Of a stretch of DNA of 64,000 nt, positions 52,535 to 61,501 are shown in pieces; the first letter of the stretch is position 1; the number at the start of each line of letters is the position of its first letter. Location of the stretch: the NCBI RefSeq assembly GCF_900100925.1, contig NZ_FNKO01000002.1:2356001-2420000 (forward strand), written 5' to 3'. The stretch is from Actinopolyspora saharensis (lineage in GTDB: Bacteria; Actinomycetota; Actinomycetes; Mycobacteriales; Pseudonocardiaceae). Below the pieces are notes generated by a model. That model was not told where the DNA came from, searched no databases, and saw only the letters and a list, made by a program, of their open reading frames with translations. The translations under genes were made by a program, and so were the position numbers.

Positions 52535-53122
52535 TCACGTCCCGCTGCCGGTGGGGGTGTCCTCGGTGGCAGCGGTGGGAGCGCTCGCCTCGAACTCGCT
52601 CAGCAGCGAGTGCGCGAGCCCGCCGTCCAGCGACTCGCGGATGATGTCGGCGTGCCCGGCGTGACGTGCGGTCTCCTCGATCAGGTGCAGCAGCACCCAG
52701 CGGGTGGAGAACGGTTCCAGGTCGGTGCGGCCGCGCATCTCGGGAGGCAGCGGCAGCGGAGCGTCGAGATCGGTGACCTCGGCCACGAGCCGCTCCGTCT
52801 CCGCGGGAACGGCCGCGTAGGCCTCCAGGTACCCGGACAGCGACTCGTGCGCGTCGACCCTGAACTCCTCCTCCAGGTCCGTCACGGGCCACAGCCCGGG
52901 CAGCTCGCGCTGGCCGATCTGGACGACGACCCAGCGCCGCTCGGTGCGCACGACGTGCTTGAGCAGGCTCGCCATGGTCAGCGCGCTGGCCGTGGTGCGT
53001 TGCCGGGCCTGCCGCTCGTCCAGCCCGTGGGCGGCGGCGCGCAGCGCGTCGCGCTGCTGCCCGAGAAAGGTCAGCAGACCCGCGCGGTCGTCGGTGATCC
53101 GTGGTGTCAGCAGCGGTGACAT
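52535..53122 (-). CDS. DinB-family protein (DUF664 type)
   Basis: 195 residues, helical bundle. DRAGLLTFLGQQRDALRAAA, ALTMASLLKHVVRTERRWVV, then RWVLLHLIEETARHAGHADI with the conserved His/His/His metal site (LLKH, HLIEETARHAGH). In actinomycetes this branch includes mycothiol-dependent-type enzymes, but no substrate is known. ATG with GAGGAG upstream. Confidence 0.9.
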   Translation of the reverse strand: MSPLLTPRITDDRAGLLTFLGQQRDALRAAAHGLDERQARQRTTASALTMASLLKHVVRTERRWVVVQIGQRELPGLWPVTDLEEEFRVDAHESLSGYLEAYAAVPAETERLVAEVTDLDAPLPLPPEMRGRTDLEPFSTRWVLLHLIEETARHAGHADIIRESLDGGLAHSLLSEFEASAPTAATEDTPTGSGT

Positions 53123-53280
53123 CGGTGAACTCCTCGCGGAAAGCGGCTGAGCGGTCCCGGTGCGGAATCGCGCACCCGATGCTGGCACCGACCCCCGACA
53201 CCGACCCCCGACACCCACGGGGTGCTCCGCCGGTGCCGCGCGGAAACGCGGATCGGACGGTTCCCGCCGGGGCAGCGGTG

Positions 53281-54147
53281 TCAGGTGTCCTTGGTGGCCA
53301 TCAGTGCCGTGGCCGCGGACATCCCGACGAGGATGTAGCAGCCTGCGCGCCACAGACCGGTCAGCAGGTCCGCGGAGCGGACCGGGTCGCTGAGCACGTT
53401 GCCGATGGAGTACCAGTCCGCGGTGAGGAACACGGGCTTCAACCACTCCAGCGCCGGGAGGGCCTCCAGCACGCCGAACACGATCAGCCCGCCGACAGCC
53501 ACGGCCATGACCACCAGCGGGTGGTCCGTCACCGCGGAGACGGCCAGCGCCACCGCGCCCACGGCGGCCATCTGCACCGCGCACCACCCGGCGGCCATGG
53601 CGACCCTGCCGAGGGCGGGCCCGAGCGACAGGGTCGTGCCGGAGAGGGTGACGAAGCCGTCTCCGCCCACGACCACCAGACCGGTCACCGCGCCGCTGAC
53701 CGCGATCAGCCCCACCGCCAGCACGACCACGGTCAGCACCCCGATCGCCTTCACCGCGACGAGCCGCACCCGTCCCACCGGGGCCAGCAACAGTCCGCGC
53801 AGCGTGCCGTTGGCCGACTCGCCCGCCAGCGCGTCGGCGGCGACCATGGCCGTGACCAGCGGAAGCAGCAGGTTCTGCGTCATCATCAGGCTGAAGACGG
53901 GCAGCACCAGGCCGTTGCCCGCCATCGCCGAGAGCAGCCGGGGGCCGGAGCCCGCCGCGGGGGTGCCGGTCAGGGCGACGACCGTTCCGATGAGCACGGG
54001 AAGCGCGGTCAGCCCGAGCAGCGCGAGCAGATTGCGCGGCCTGCGCAGCACCCAGCTCAGCTCCGCGCGGATCACGCGTCCGAGCGGTGCGGACTCGCGT
54101 TGCCTCGCTCCGGAAGGCAGCTCCACCCGCGAGGTCGTCCCGTTCAA
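53281..54147 (-). CDS. ABC-2 type exporter permease
   Basis: 288 residues, six predicted helices (LLALLGLTALPVLIGTVVAL, LLLPLVTAMVAADALAGE, LTVVVLAVGLIAVSGAVTGL and others). TTG start overlaps the ATPase stop (TTGA), so translation is coupled. Works with the ATPase upstream as an ABC-2 exporter of unknown substrate. Confidence 0.87.
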   Translation of the reverse strand: MNGTTSRVELPSGARQRESAPLGRVIRAELSWVLRRPRNLLALLGLTALPVLIGTVVALTGTPAAGSGPRLLSAMAGNGLVLPVFSLMMTQNLLLPLVTAMVAADALAGESANGTLRGLLLAPVGRVRLVAVKAIGVLTVVVLAVGLIAVSGAVTGLVVVGGDGFVTLSGTTLSLGPALGRVAMAAGWCAVQMAAVGAVALAVSAVTDHPLVVMAVAVGGLIVFGVLEALPALEWLKPVFLTADWYSIGNVLSDPVRSADLLTGLWRAGCYILVGMSAATALMATKDT

Positions 54148-55118
54148 CTCTCCTCCTCGGTGAGCCGGGTGAAGATGTCCTCCAGTGCCGCGCGCTCCCT
54201 GCGGGCCTCGTACACGTCCACCCCGGCTCGCACCAGTCCGGCTATCACCTCGGCAGCGTCCCGGTCGGACAGTTCGACGCGCAGCGCGCCGTTCTCCGCG
54301 CGGGCCGGTATCCCGCCGGCGCGGAGTGCCTCCAGCCCCGCTTCGGGGTCCGCGACGGAGACGAGCAGGTGCGGTCCCCCGGACTCGAGCAGCGAGCTCA
54401 GCTCGCCCTGGGCGATGAGCGAACCCCGCTGCATCACGGCGGCGTGCGTGCAGCTGGCCTCCACTTCGGACAGCAGGTGCGAGGAGACGAGGACGGTGGT
54501 CCCGCTTGCGTGCAGTTCGGCCACGATCCTGCGGATCTCCCTGGTGCCGGCCGGGTCCAGCCCGTTGGTCGGTTCGTCGAGCACCACGAGCTCGCGCGGG
54601 ACCAGCAGCGCGGCGGCCAGCCCCAGCCGCTGCTTCATGCCGAGCGAGTAGGACCGGTACTTGCGGTCGGCGGCCCCGTCCAACCCGACCCTTTCCAGGG
54701 CCCGGTCCACGGCGGTGCCGGTGTCGGCCCCGAAGAGGGCGGGCTCCATCGCCGCGCAGCGCGCGAGGTTGCGCCTGCCGGACAGGAACGGGTGGAATCC
54801 CGGCCCCTCGACCAGCGCTCCCACCAGCGGAAGCGCTCGCCCCGCGTGTTCGGGGATCCGGTGGCCGAGCAGCTCGACGGAACCGGAGGAGGGCTCGGTC
54901 AACCCGAGCAGCATTCGGATGGTGGTCGTCTTGCCCGAACCGTTGGGGCCGAGCACGCCCAGCACCGCACCCCGGGGAACGACGAGGTCCACATCGGATA
55001 CGGCCACGGTCCGGCCGTAGGTCTTGCGCAGGGAGCTGGTGCGCAGCGCGGGCTCCCCCTCCGGGGCCGAGTCGGGAGCGCAAGCCCCCGACTCGGCCGT
55101 GTCGGTGGAGCCGCTCAT
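54144..55118 (-). CDS. ABC exporter ATP-binding protein
   Basis: 324 residues. Walker A GPNGSGKTT, signature SLGMKQRLGLAAALL, Walker B LVVLDEPTNGLDP, then the CcmA/NatA-type C-terminal extension (VSVADPEAGLEALRAGGIPA onward). Its ATG overlaps the stop of the LolA-like gene (TGATG). Partner of the ABC-2 permease. Confidence 0.93.
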   Translation of the reverse strand: MSGSTDTAESGACAPDSAPEGEPALRTSSLRKTYGRTVAVSDVDLVVPRGAVLGVLGPNGSGKTTTIRMLLGLTEPSSGSVELLGHRIPEHAGRALPLVGALVEGPGFHPFLSGRRNLARCAAMEPALFGADTGTAVDRALERVGLDGAADRKYRSYSLGMKQRLGLAAALLVPRELVVLDEPTNGLDPAGTREIRRIVAELHASGTTVLVSSHLLSEVEASCTHAAVMQRGSLIAQGELSSLLESGGPHLLVSVADPEAGLEALRAGGIPARAENGALRVELSDRDAAEVIAGLVRAGVDVYEARRERAALEDIFTRLTEEES

Positions 55119-56215
55119 CAGGCTTCCTTCAGCGCCTCGATCAGCACCTGCCTGGGAACGGCGCCGGCCACGACCCTTCCGTCGGAGGTGATCACGGCCG
55201 ATCCGACTGAGGTGTCCACGGCCCAGCCGCGACCCCAGGAGCCGTTGACCGGCTCCCCGGCCCGTTCGAGCAGGCCGCGGAGGTTCCCGCCGCTCTGCTG
55301 CGAGCGGTTGTCCCGGTCACCGCTGTCCTGCTGAGCACCGCGCAGGGCCTGAGCGGGCACCCGGGTCGTCACGACCGTGTCCCAGCCCGCGCCCTTCGTG
55401 CGGGGCGCGAGGTTCTCGGCGCCCTGGTGCGCGTCGCCGTGCCGCTCGGCGCGCCCGTCCGGATCCGCGGTGCGCACCCGGGCGTTCTCGGGCGGGGTGA
55501 ACCGGAAGAGCCCGGGATCCTGGGAGCCGAAGTCGATCCGCGAGAAGCCCGCGCGCAACGCCGGCTCCGGGGAGTCGTTGGTGCCGACCTCGACCCGCAA
55601 CGGGATCCGGTGCTCGGCGTCCACGGCCACCCGGACCTCGCTCAGCTTGGTGCGCTCACCCGGTTTCGGTTCCAGCACGAGCTCGTAGGCGTCCCGGCCG
55701 GCCACGTTCGTCGTCCCGTCCACGGTGACCGAGCTGCTGTCCCGCAGCTTGCCCACGATGCTCCGGGCGAGTTCGCTCGGGTCGGCCTGCCCGGTGCCGG
55801 ACTCGGCCCGCTGCCGGACATCGGGGTGCTTGACGACGGTCCGCTCGGCGGAGTCCCACTTCCACAGGGTGCTGCCGTCGTCCACGACGGTGATCTCACC
55901 GTCGTCCTGCTGGACGGACATCCGGTGCGCCCGCTGCCCGTCGGACCACACCCGGAGGGACTGCTCGCCCGCGGACAGGAACTCGCCGGCATCCCCCGTC
56001 CCGGGCAGTGCGCCGAGCCCGAGGTCGTTGTCGACGGTGACCCTGCCCGCCATCGCCGGGGCGTCGGCGTCCAGCACGGAGGAGACCAGCTCCTCGGCCG
56101 TGGCCCGGGGCAGGTTCGGGTCCTGGGCTCCGGCGGGCAAGGCCAGCGAGGTCAGTCCGAGGGCTCCGGCCGCCACCCCGGCCGAGGCCGTCAGCGCGAT
56201 GCTCTTGCGTCTCAT
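55118..56215 (-). CDS. secreted LolA-like (outer-membrane-lipoprotein-carrier fold) protein
   Basis: 365 residues. Signal peptide (RRKSIALTASAGVAAGALGL ... AGAQ), then a LolA/LppX-type beta sheet: RVWSDGQRAHRMSVQQDDGE, STLWKWDSAERTVVKHPD, YELVLEPKPGERTKLSEVRV and DFGSQDPGLFRFTPPENARV. The last 120 residues are a separate domain of unknown kind (VDTSVGSAVITSDGRVVAGA). First gene of an operon with the ABC exporter, and divergent from an atypical response regulator. Probably an envelope lipid-binding sensor or carrier (inference). Confidence 0.85.
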   Translation of the reverse strand: MRRKSIALTASAGVAAGALGLTSLALPAGAQDPNLPRATAEELVSSVLDADAPAMAGRVTVDNDLGLGALPGTGDAGEFLSAGEQSLRVWSDGQRAHRMSVQQDDGEITVVDDGSTLWKWDSAERTVVKHPDVRQRAESGTGQADPSELARSIVGKLRDSSSVTVDGTTNVAGRDAYELVLEPKPGERTKLSEVRVAVDAEHRIPLRVEVGTNDSPEPALRAGFSRIDFGSQDPGLFRFTPPENARVRTADPDGRAERHGDAHQGAENLAPRTKGAGWDTVVTTRVPAQALRGAQQDSGDRDNRSQQSGGNLRGLLERAGEPVNGSWGRGWAVDTSVGSAVITSDGRVVAGAVPRQVLIEALKEA

Positions 56216-56424
56216 GCGGAACCTTTCCGGTCGGATCCGTAGTGCCGTCGCTTCTTCAGCCTGCACCCGGTTCGCCGAGAAATCACTGGGGAGATCGTGC
56301 GAGGAACCCGCGGCTCGGCGTGTCCCGGTGCGTCGCAGAATACCGCGAACGGCCCTCGAACGGTCCCCGTCGGGCGTGGACGAGTCCGCTGCGTCGAACG
56401 CGGGTTCGCGGTCATGCTGAGGGG

Positions 56425-57117
56425 GTGGACGAAGACGATGCCCCGGTACGGGTGCTGGTCGCCGACGCCGAGACGGGAGACCGCTCCGCCCCGCGTCATG
56501 GGCTGACCGGCGAGGGAATGGTGGTCACCGCTTGTTCCGGGGGCGCCGAGGCCCTGCGGCTCGGTTCGACCGGAGAGTTCGACGTGATCCTGCTGGAGGT
56601 GCCGCTGACCGGGACGTCCGGTCACCGGGTGCTCGAGCTGCTGCGCGAACGAGGGACGAGCACCCCGGTGTTGCTGCTCGCCTCCGCGGATGCTGATCTC
56701 GACCGGCCCGCGGGGAGCGCGGGTCCCGACGACAGCGTGGTGCGCCCGGTGTCCTCCGCGGAGCTGGCCGGGCGGGTGCGGGCGCTGGTGCGCGGGACCG
56801 GGTCCTCCGAGCAGGGGGACGTGCTGCGGGTGGCGGGGCTGGAGATCGACCGCGCGGGCCGCAGGGTCAGCTGGGCGGGTGAACCGATCGCGCTCTCCCC
56901 GCGGGAGTACAAGCTGCTGCTGACCCTGGCAGGTCGGCCGGGGACGGTGCTGACCGCGGAGGAGCTGCTGCGCGAGGTCTGGGGCGGGGACCGGGACGCG
57001 ACCAGCGACGTGGTGGAGGTCTACATCGGTTATCTGCGGCGCAAGCTGGACGCGGTCGGGGCGGGTGAGCTGCTCCGCGCGGTGCGCGGGGGCGGCTACC
57101 GGTTGGGTGCGGGGTGA
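56425..57117 (+). CDS. winged-helix response regulator with degenerate receiver
   Basis: 230 residues. The receiver domain (8-120) lacks the phospho-acceptor: Asp at position 58 is Glu (FDVILLEVPLTG), and the conserved Lys of the signalling loop is Arg (VVRPVSS). The OmpR-type winged helix (about 132-228: LSPREYKLLLTLAGRPGTVL, DATSDVVEVYIGYLRRKLDA) is intact. No histidine kinase is nearby. Divergent from the LolA-ABC operon, a likely target. A Glu here often mimics phosphorylation, so it may be constitutively active (inference). Confidence 0.88.
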   Translation: MDEDDAPVRVLVADAETGDRSAPRHGLTGEGMVVTACSGGAEALRLGSTGEFDVILLEVPLTGTSGHRVLELLRERGTSTPVLLLASADADLDRPAGSAGPDDSVVRPVSSAELAGRVRALVRGTGSSEQGDVLRVAGLEIDRAGRRVSWAGEPIALSPREYKLLLTLAGRPGTVLTAEELLREVWGGDRDATSDVVEVYIGYLRRKLDAVGAGELLRAVRGGGYRLGAG

Positions 57118-57201
57118 GCTCCCGCGGAGGGGTTGCCCGCCGGCGCCGGCGTCCGGGGGGCGCGGAGAGAGGCTTCGACCGGCGGGGCAGGATGTCCGTT
57201 C

Positions 57202-58029
57202 GTGCTGGTTCGTACCGTCTCCATCGACGCCCCCGTGCGCACCGTGGCGGCCGCAGCGCGGCACACCCGAACGGTGCTGGCCGGTTTCGCCGCTCTCCGA
57301 CCCGACCCCGTTCCTCCCGCGGGCGAGCTGCTGGTCCCCGGGGACGGGCTGGTCCTGCGTTCCGGTGGGGAGCTGGAGCCGACGCGCGGCTCCTTCGTGG
57401 TGCGCGGGGCGGACGAGCACGGCCTGCTGTTGGCTCCTCCGGGAGCGGACCGGTGTCCGCCCGCGGAGTTCGAGGTCGCGCTGACCGGCGGCGCGGCCGG
57501 GACGTCGATGACCGTCACCGCGCGCCCCGGGGAGGGGGTCGGGAGAGCCGAGCTCGCCGCCATGGAGGAGGTGCTGGACGGTTATCCGGCTGCGGTGAGG
57601 GAAATCACGGAGGAGTGGTGCGGCAGGCCGGTCGTGGTGGCCGCGGCGATCGTGGACGGGGGGCTGCTGCTCGCGCAGCAGCGGCGCAGCCCGGCGCGGC
57701 ACGCGGGTGGCTGGGAGCTGCCCGGCGGGAGGGTCGAGGCGGGCGAGACCGAGGCGCAGGCGATGGTGCGGGAGTGCCGCGAGGAGCTGGCCGTGGACGT
57801 CCGGGTGCTGGGCGGCTTCGGAACCGATGTCCCCGTCTCCGCCGACGGCGGGATGCTGTTGCGCGGTTACCTGGCCGGTCTGCGGGATCGCTCGGCCGTT
57901 CCGCGTCCGGTGGAGCACCGGGCCGTGCGCTGGGTGGGGGCCGATCGGCTGCCCGAGCTGGAGTGGTTGGCCACCGACCGCCTGCTGCTCGATTCGATGC
58001 GTTCCGCCCTGGGAGGCGCGGCGCGGTGA
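57202..58029 (+). CDS. SRPBCC-like domain fused to Nudix hydrolase
   Basis: 275 residues. Residues 1-125 look like a polyketide-cyclase/SRPBCC beta-strand domain (LVRTVSIDAPVRTVAAAARH, LLVPGDGLVLRSGGELEP). The C-terminal half is a Nudix domain with box GRVEAGETEAQAMVRECREE matching GX5EX7REUXEE, of the CTP/dNTP pyrophosphohydrolase type (VVVAAAIVDGGLLLAQQRRS). Such a fusion is uncommon. GTG start is 84 bp after the response regulator stop, same strand. Confidence 0.85.
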   Translation: MLVRTVSIDAPVRTVAAAARHTRTVLAGFAALRPDPVPPAGELLVPGDGLVLRSGGELEPTRGSFVVRGADEHGLLLAPPGADRCPPAEFEVALTGGAAGTSMTVTARPGEGVGRAELAAMEEVLDGYPAAVREITEEWCGRPVVVAAAIVDGGLLLAQQRRSPARHAGGWELPGGRVEAGETEAQAMVRECREELAVDVRVLGGFGTDVPVSADGGMLLRGYLAGLRDRSAVPRPVEHRAVRWVGADRLPELEWLATDRLLLDSMRSALGGAAR

Positions 58030-58226
58030 CGCGCGGGAACGGGGCCGGGTTCCGCGTGGATTCGGGTCCCGCCGATGACGGTGGCCGCCGGTTTCGGGAG
58101 CGTTCGCCGGGAAAGATTCATGATTATTTTTCGGATTTGTCGGAAACGGCGGGAAAAATGATCGAAAGGCGTGTCGTTATACCTTCTTGGTCGTCAACGC
58201 CGCCCCCGCGGACATATCATCGAAGA

Positions 58227-58532
58227 ATGTACGTTGTTCTGGTTCACTACACAGCTCCCCTGGCCGAGGTCGACGCATTGTTGGCCGATCATTCCGAGTG
58301 GTTGGCCCATCATCAGGATTCGGGCGAGTTCATCGCCGCGGGCAGGCGCCACCCGCGGACCGGTGGGGTGATCATCGCCCGCTCGATGTCGCGCGGGCAG
58401 TTGGACGCGATTCTGGCCACCGACCCGTTCGTGGTGCACAAGGTCGCCAAGCAGGAGGTCATCGAGTTCCAGGCGCTGCGCACCATCCCGGAGCTGGCCG
58501 AGTACGCGGATCACCTGACTCCCTCGGAGTGA
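58227..58532 (+). CDS. YciI-family protein
   Basis: 101 residues. MYVVLVHYTAPLAEVDALLA and HSEWLAHHQDSGEFIAAGRR with the conserved His-Asp/Ser pair, then VIIARSMSRGQLDAILATDP, are the YciI fold. These small dimeric proteins bind small molecules and are often linked to sigma factors or aromatic degradation; neither is present here. ATG with GAAGA upstream. Function unknown. Confidence 0.88.
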   Translation: MYVVLVHYTAPLAEVDALLADHSEWLAHHQDSGEFIAAGRRHPRTGGVIIARSMSRGQLDAILATDPFVVHKVAKQEVIEFQALRTIPELAEYADHLTPSE

Positions 58533-59331
58533 CGGCCGGGGCGTCCCGGTGTGCGGCTTCGCCGCGGTCTCGACGTCGTGTTCCGGGGCGGTCCGATGAG
58601 TCGTTTTCGTAAAAAGGGGCGCGGGAAACTGACCCCGGTGGGGGCGGCACTCCGGGCGGTGTTCGGGCGCGCCCGTTTTTCCTTTTTCGTCCTTTCGGTC
58701 CGCTGGCGCGCTCGACCGCATTCGAGTGAAGCCGAACGCCACTCGAACGGATGAAGATTCAGTGTCGTCGCTCACCGGGGTGCGACGTGAGCGGGCCGGG
58801 CTCGTGGAAATGATTCCCCGTGGAGGCCGACCGGCCGGTCGGGATCATCTCCCCGCCCGGCAACAGTTCCGCGGCGCCAGGGCCGTGCCGAGGAGCCCGG
58901 GACTTCCGCGGCAGTTCGCTCCGCTGCGGGAATAGCGGGCCGCCGGGCCGTGTTGGGCCCGGTGCGTCGTTCCGACTCGGTTGCCGGTGCTCCCGGCGGT
59001 CGAGCGGTTCGCGGAACGGTGTCCGAACGGTCGCTCGGCATCACTCGACGAGCACCGCTGTGCTCCACGTTCTCGTGGCCCCGCCCCGGAGGAGAAGGGC
59101 CGACCCCGGGGCGACGGCGACGGTGGTGAGCCACACGCTCCCCGGAGCGGGTTCGTGCACTACGCTGGTGGGGGATATCCGGCCGTCGGAGATGGGCACG
59201 TCAACCGTGCCGAACAGACACCAGATTTCCGCGGCGGCCGCGGCCCACGGGTTCCGTGCTCATGCGAACCGCAGGGGCCGCTCCTCGAACGACGCCGTTT
59301 TCAACACCCGTACGAAGCCAGGAGTTCCTGC
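58533..59331. other. large intergenic region before typA
   Basis: 799 bp. An open frame 58596-58754 (52 codons, basic, starting SRFRKKGRGKLTPVGAALRA) follows GGGGCGG and could be a small gene, but support is weak. TACGCT at 59161-59166 could be a -10. I see no RNA gene, repeat copy or other clear structure; the rest is probably leader of typA. Confidence 0.4.
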
Positions 59332-61236
59332 GTGTCCGCCACCAGTGTCGCCAGCCCGAACCAGCGCACCCGTACCGATTTGCGCAACCTCGCGCTCGTC
59401 GCGCACGTCGACCACGGCAAGACCACCCTGGTGGATGCCATGCTCCGGCAGTCCGGCGCGTTCTCCGAGCGCACCGAGCCCGTCGACCGCGTGATGGACT
59501 CCAACGACCTGGAGCGCGAGAAGGGCATCACGATCCTGTCCAAGAACACCGCCATCCAGCGCATGACCGAGGACGGGCCGGTGACGATCAACGTCGTCGA
59601 CACCCCCGGTCACGCCGACTTCGGCGGTGAGGTCGAGCGCGGCCTGTCCATGGTCGACGGCGTGATGCTGCTGGTAGACGCCAGTGAGGGGCCGCTGCCC
59701 CAGACCCGGTTCGTGCTGCGCAAGACGCTTGCCGCCGAGCTGCCGGTGATCCTGGTGGTGAACAAGGTCGACCGCCCGGACTCCAGGGTCGCCGAGGTCG
59801 TGGACGAGACCCACGAGCTCCTGCTCGAACTGGCCGCCGAGGTGGGCGCCGACGAGTCGGTGCTCGACATCCCGGTGGTCTACACGGCGGCCCGCTCCGG
59901 GCGCGCCGACCTGACCGCCCCCGAGTCGGGAGAGGTCCCCGAGAAGGATCTGACCCCGCTGTTCGACACCCTGCTCGAGCACGTGCCCGCCCCGGAGGGC
60001 GACTCCCAGGCGCCGCTGAGCGCGCTGGTCACCAACCTCGACGCCTCCTCGTTCCTGGGCCGGATCGGGCTCTGCCGGATTCACGCCGGTGAGCTGCGCA
60101 AGGGCCAGACCGTGGGGCTGTGCCGCGAGGACGGCAGCGTGGAGAAGGTGCGCCTGAGCGAGCTGATGGTCACCGAGAACCTCGACCGGGTCAACGCCGA
60201 CTACGCCTCGGCGGGCGACCTGGTGGCGGTCGCCGGGATCCCGGACATCAACATCGGCGACACGATCACCGATCCGGAGAACCCCGAGCCGCTCCCGCGC
60301 ATCACCGTCGACGCCCCCGCGATCTCGTTGACGATCGGGACGAACACCTCGCCCACGGCGGGACGCAACGGTGGGACCAAGGTGACCGCGCGGCTGGTCA
60401 AGAACAGGCTCGACTCCGAGCTCATCGGCAACGTAAGCCTGCGCGTGGTGGAGACCGACCGCCCGGACACCTGGGAGGTCCAGGGGAGGGGCGAGCTGGC
60501 GCTCGCCGTTCTCGTGGAGACCATGCGCAGGGAGGGCTTCGAGCTCACCGTGGGCAAGCCGGAAGTGGTCACCAAGACCATCGACGGCAAGGTCTGCGAG
60601 CCGTTCGAGAGGCTGTCGCTGGACGTCCCGGAGGACAACCTCGGCGCCGTCACCCAGCTGCTGGCCACCCGCAAGGGCCGCATGGAGTCCATGGACGGCC
60701 ACGGGACCGGTCGGATCAAGATGGAGTACGTGATCCCGGCGCGCGGCCTGATCGGCTTCCGCACCGACTTCCTCACCGAGACGAGGGGTGCGGGCATCGC
60801 CAACCACGTCTTCGAGCACTACGCCCCCTGGGCCGGTGAGATCCGCACCCGCAACAACGGGTCCATGGTCGCCGACCGCTCGGGTCCGGTGACCGCCTAC
60901 GCGCTGATGCAGCTCTCCGACAGGGGAACCTTCTTCGTCGAACCGACTGACGAGGTCTACGAGGGCATGGTCGTCGGCGAGCACCCGCGCACCGAGGATC
61001 TCGACCTCAACGTCGCCAAGGAGAAGAAGCTGACCAACATGCGCTCGGCGGGCTCGGAGGAGCTCGAGCGGTTGGCCCCTCCGCGCAGGCTCGGCCTGGA
61101 GGAGGCGCTCGAGTTCTGCTCCACCGACGAGTGCGTCGAGGTCGGACCGAACGCGCTGCGGGTGCGCAAGACGACCCTGGACGGCTCCCAGCGCAGCAGG
61201 GAGCGCGCCCGCGCCAAGTCGCGGGACCAGGGCTGA
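59332..61236 (+). CDS. typA: translational GTPase TypA/BipA
   Basis: 634-residue ribosome-associated GTPase. G1 AHVDHGKTT at about 24-32, switch I EREKGITILSKN, G3 DTPGHADFGGEVER, G4 NKVDRPD, then domains II, III and V and the C-terminal typical of BipA (LDGSQRSRERARA). GTG with AGGAG upstream. Followed by lpqW, the same pair as Rv1165-Rv1166. Confidence 0.96.
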   Translation: MSATSVASPNQRTRTDLRNLALVAHVDHGKTTLVDAMLRQSGAFSERTEPVDRVMDSNDLEREKGITILSKNTAIQRMTEDGPVTINVVDTPGHADFGGEVERGLSMVDGVMLLVDASEGPLPQTRFVLRKTLAAELPVILVVNKVDRPDSRVAEVVDETHELLLELAAEVGADESVLDIPVVYTAARSGRADLTAPESGEVPEKDLTPLFDTLLEHVPAPEGDSQAPLSALVTNLDASSFLGRIGLCRIHAGELRKGQTVGLCREDGSVEKVRLSELMVTENLDRVNADYASAGDLVAVAGIPDINIGDTITDPENPEPLPRITVDAPAISLTIGTNTSPTAGRNGGTKVTARLVKNRLDSELIGNVSLRVVETDRPDTWEVQGRGELALAVLVETMRREGFELTVGKPEVVTKTIDGKVCEPFERLSLDVPEDNLGAVTQLLATRKGRMESMDGHGTGRIKMEYVIPARGLIGFRTDFLTETRGAGIANHVFEHYAPWAGEIRTRNNGSMVADRSGPVTAYALMQLSDRGTFFVEPTDEVYEGMVVGEHPRTEDLDLNVAKEKKLTNMRSAGSEELERLAPPRRLGLEEALEFCSTDECVEVGPNALRVRKTTLDGSQRSRERARAKSRDQG

Positions 61237-61260
61237 GCGCTCGTTTCCGCAGGCGGGTTC

Positions 61261-61301
61261 CGGCGGCCCGTCCCATCCGGCCCGGATGGGACGGGCCGCC
61301 G
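61261..61301 (+). terminator. strong intrinsic terminator of typA
   Basis: A perfect 19-bp stem (61261-61279 with 61283-61301) and a 3-nt loop, 24 bp after the typA stop, followed by TTCTTCG. The best terminator in the window. Confidence 0.8.
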
Positions 61302-61501
61302 TTCTTCGAGCCCCGGAACGGCAGCGCGGTGAGGCCCGCCCCCGGGATTCGCCGGTGCGGTTCCGGAGGGCGGAACCGGCTGGCCCGCGCCGGGGAAACG
61401 CCGGTATGGGATGGTCGTGGAGATTCACGGCCGTTCCCGGCCGCCGCTCCGCCCCGCCGGTGTGGTCTTCCGGCCGGATCCGCAACGGAGGTTCGACCAG
61501 C

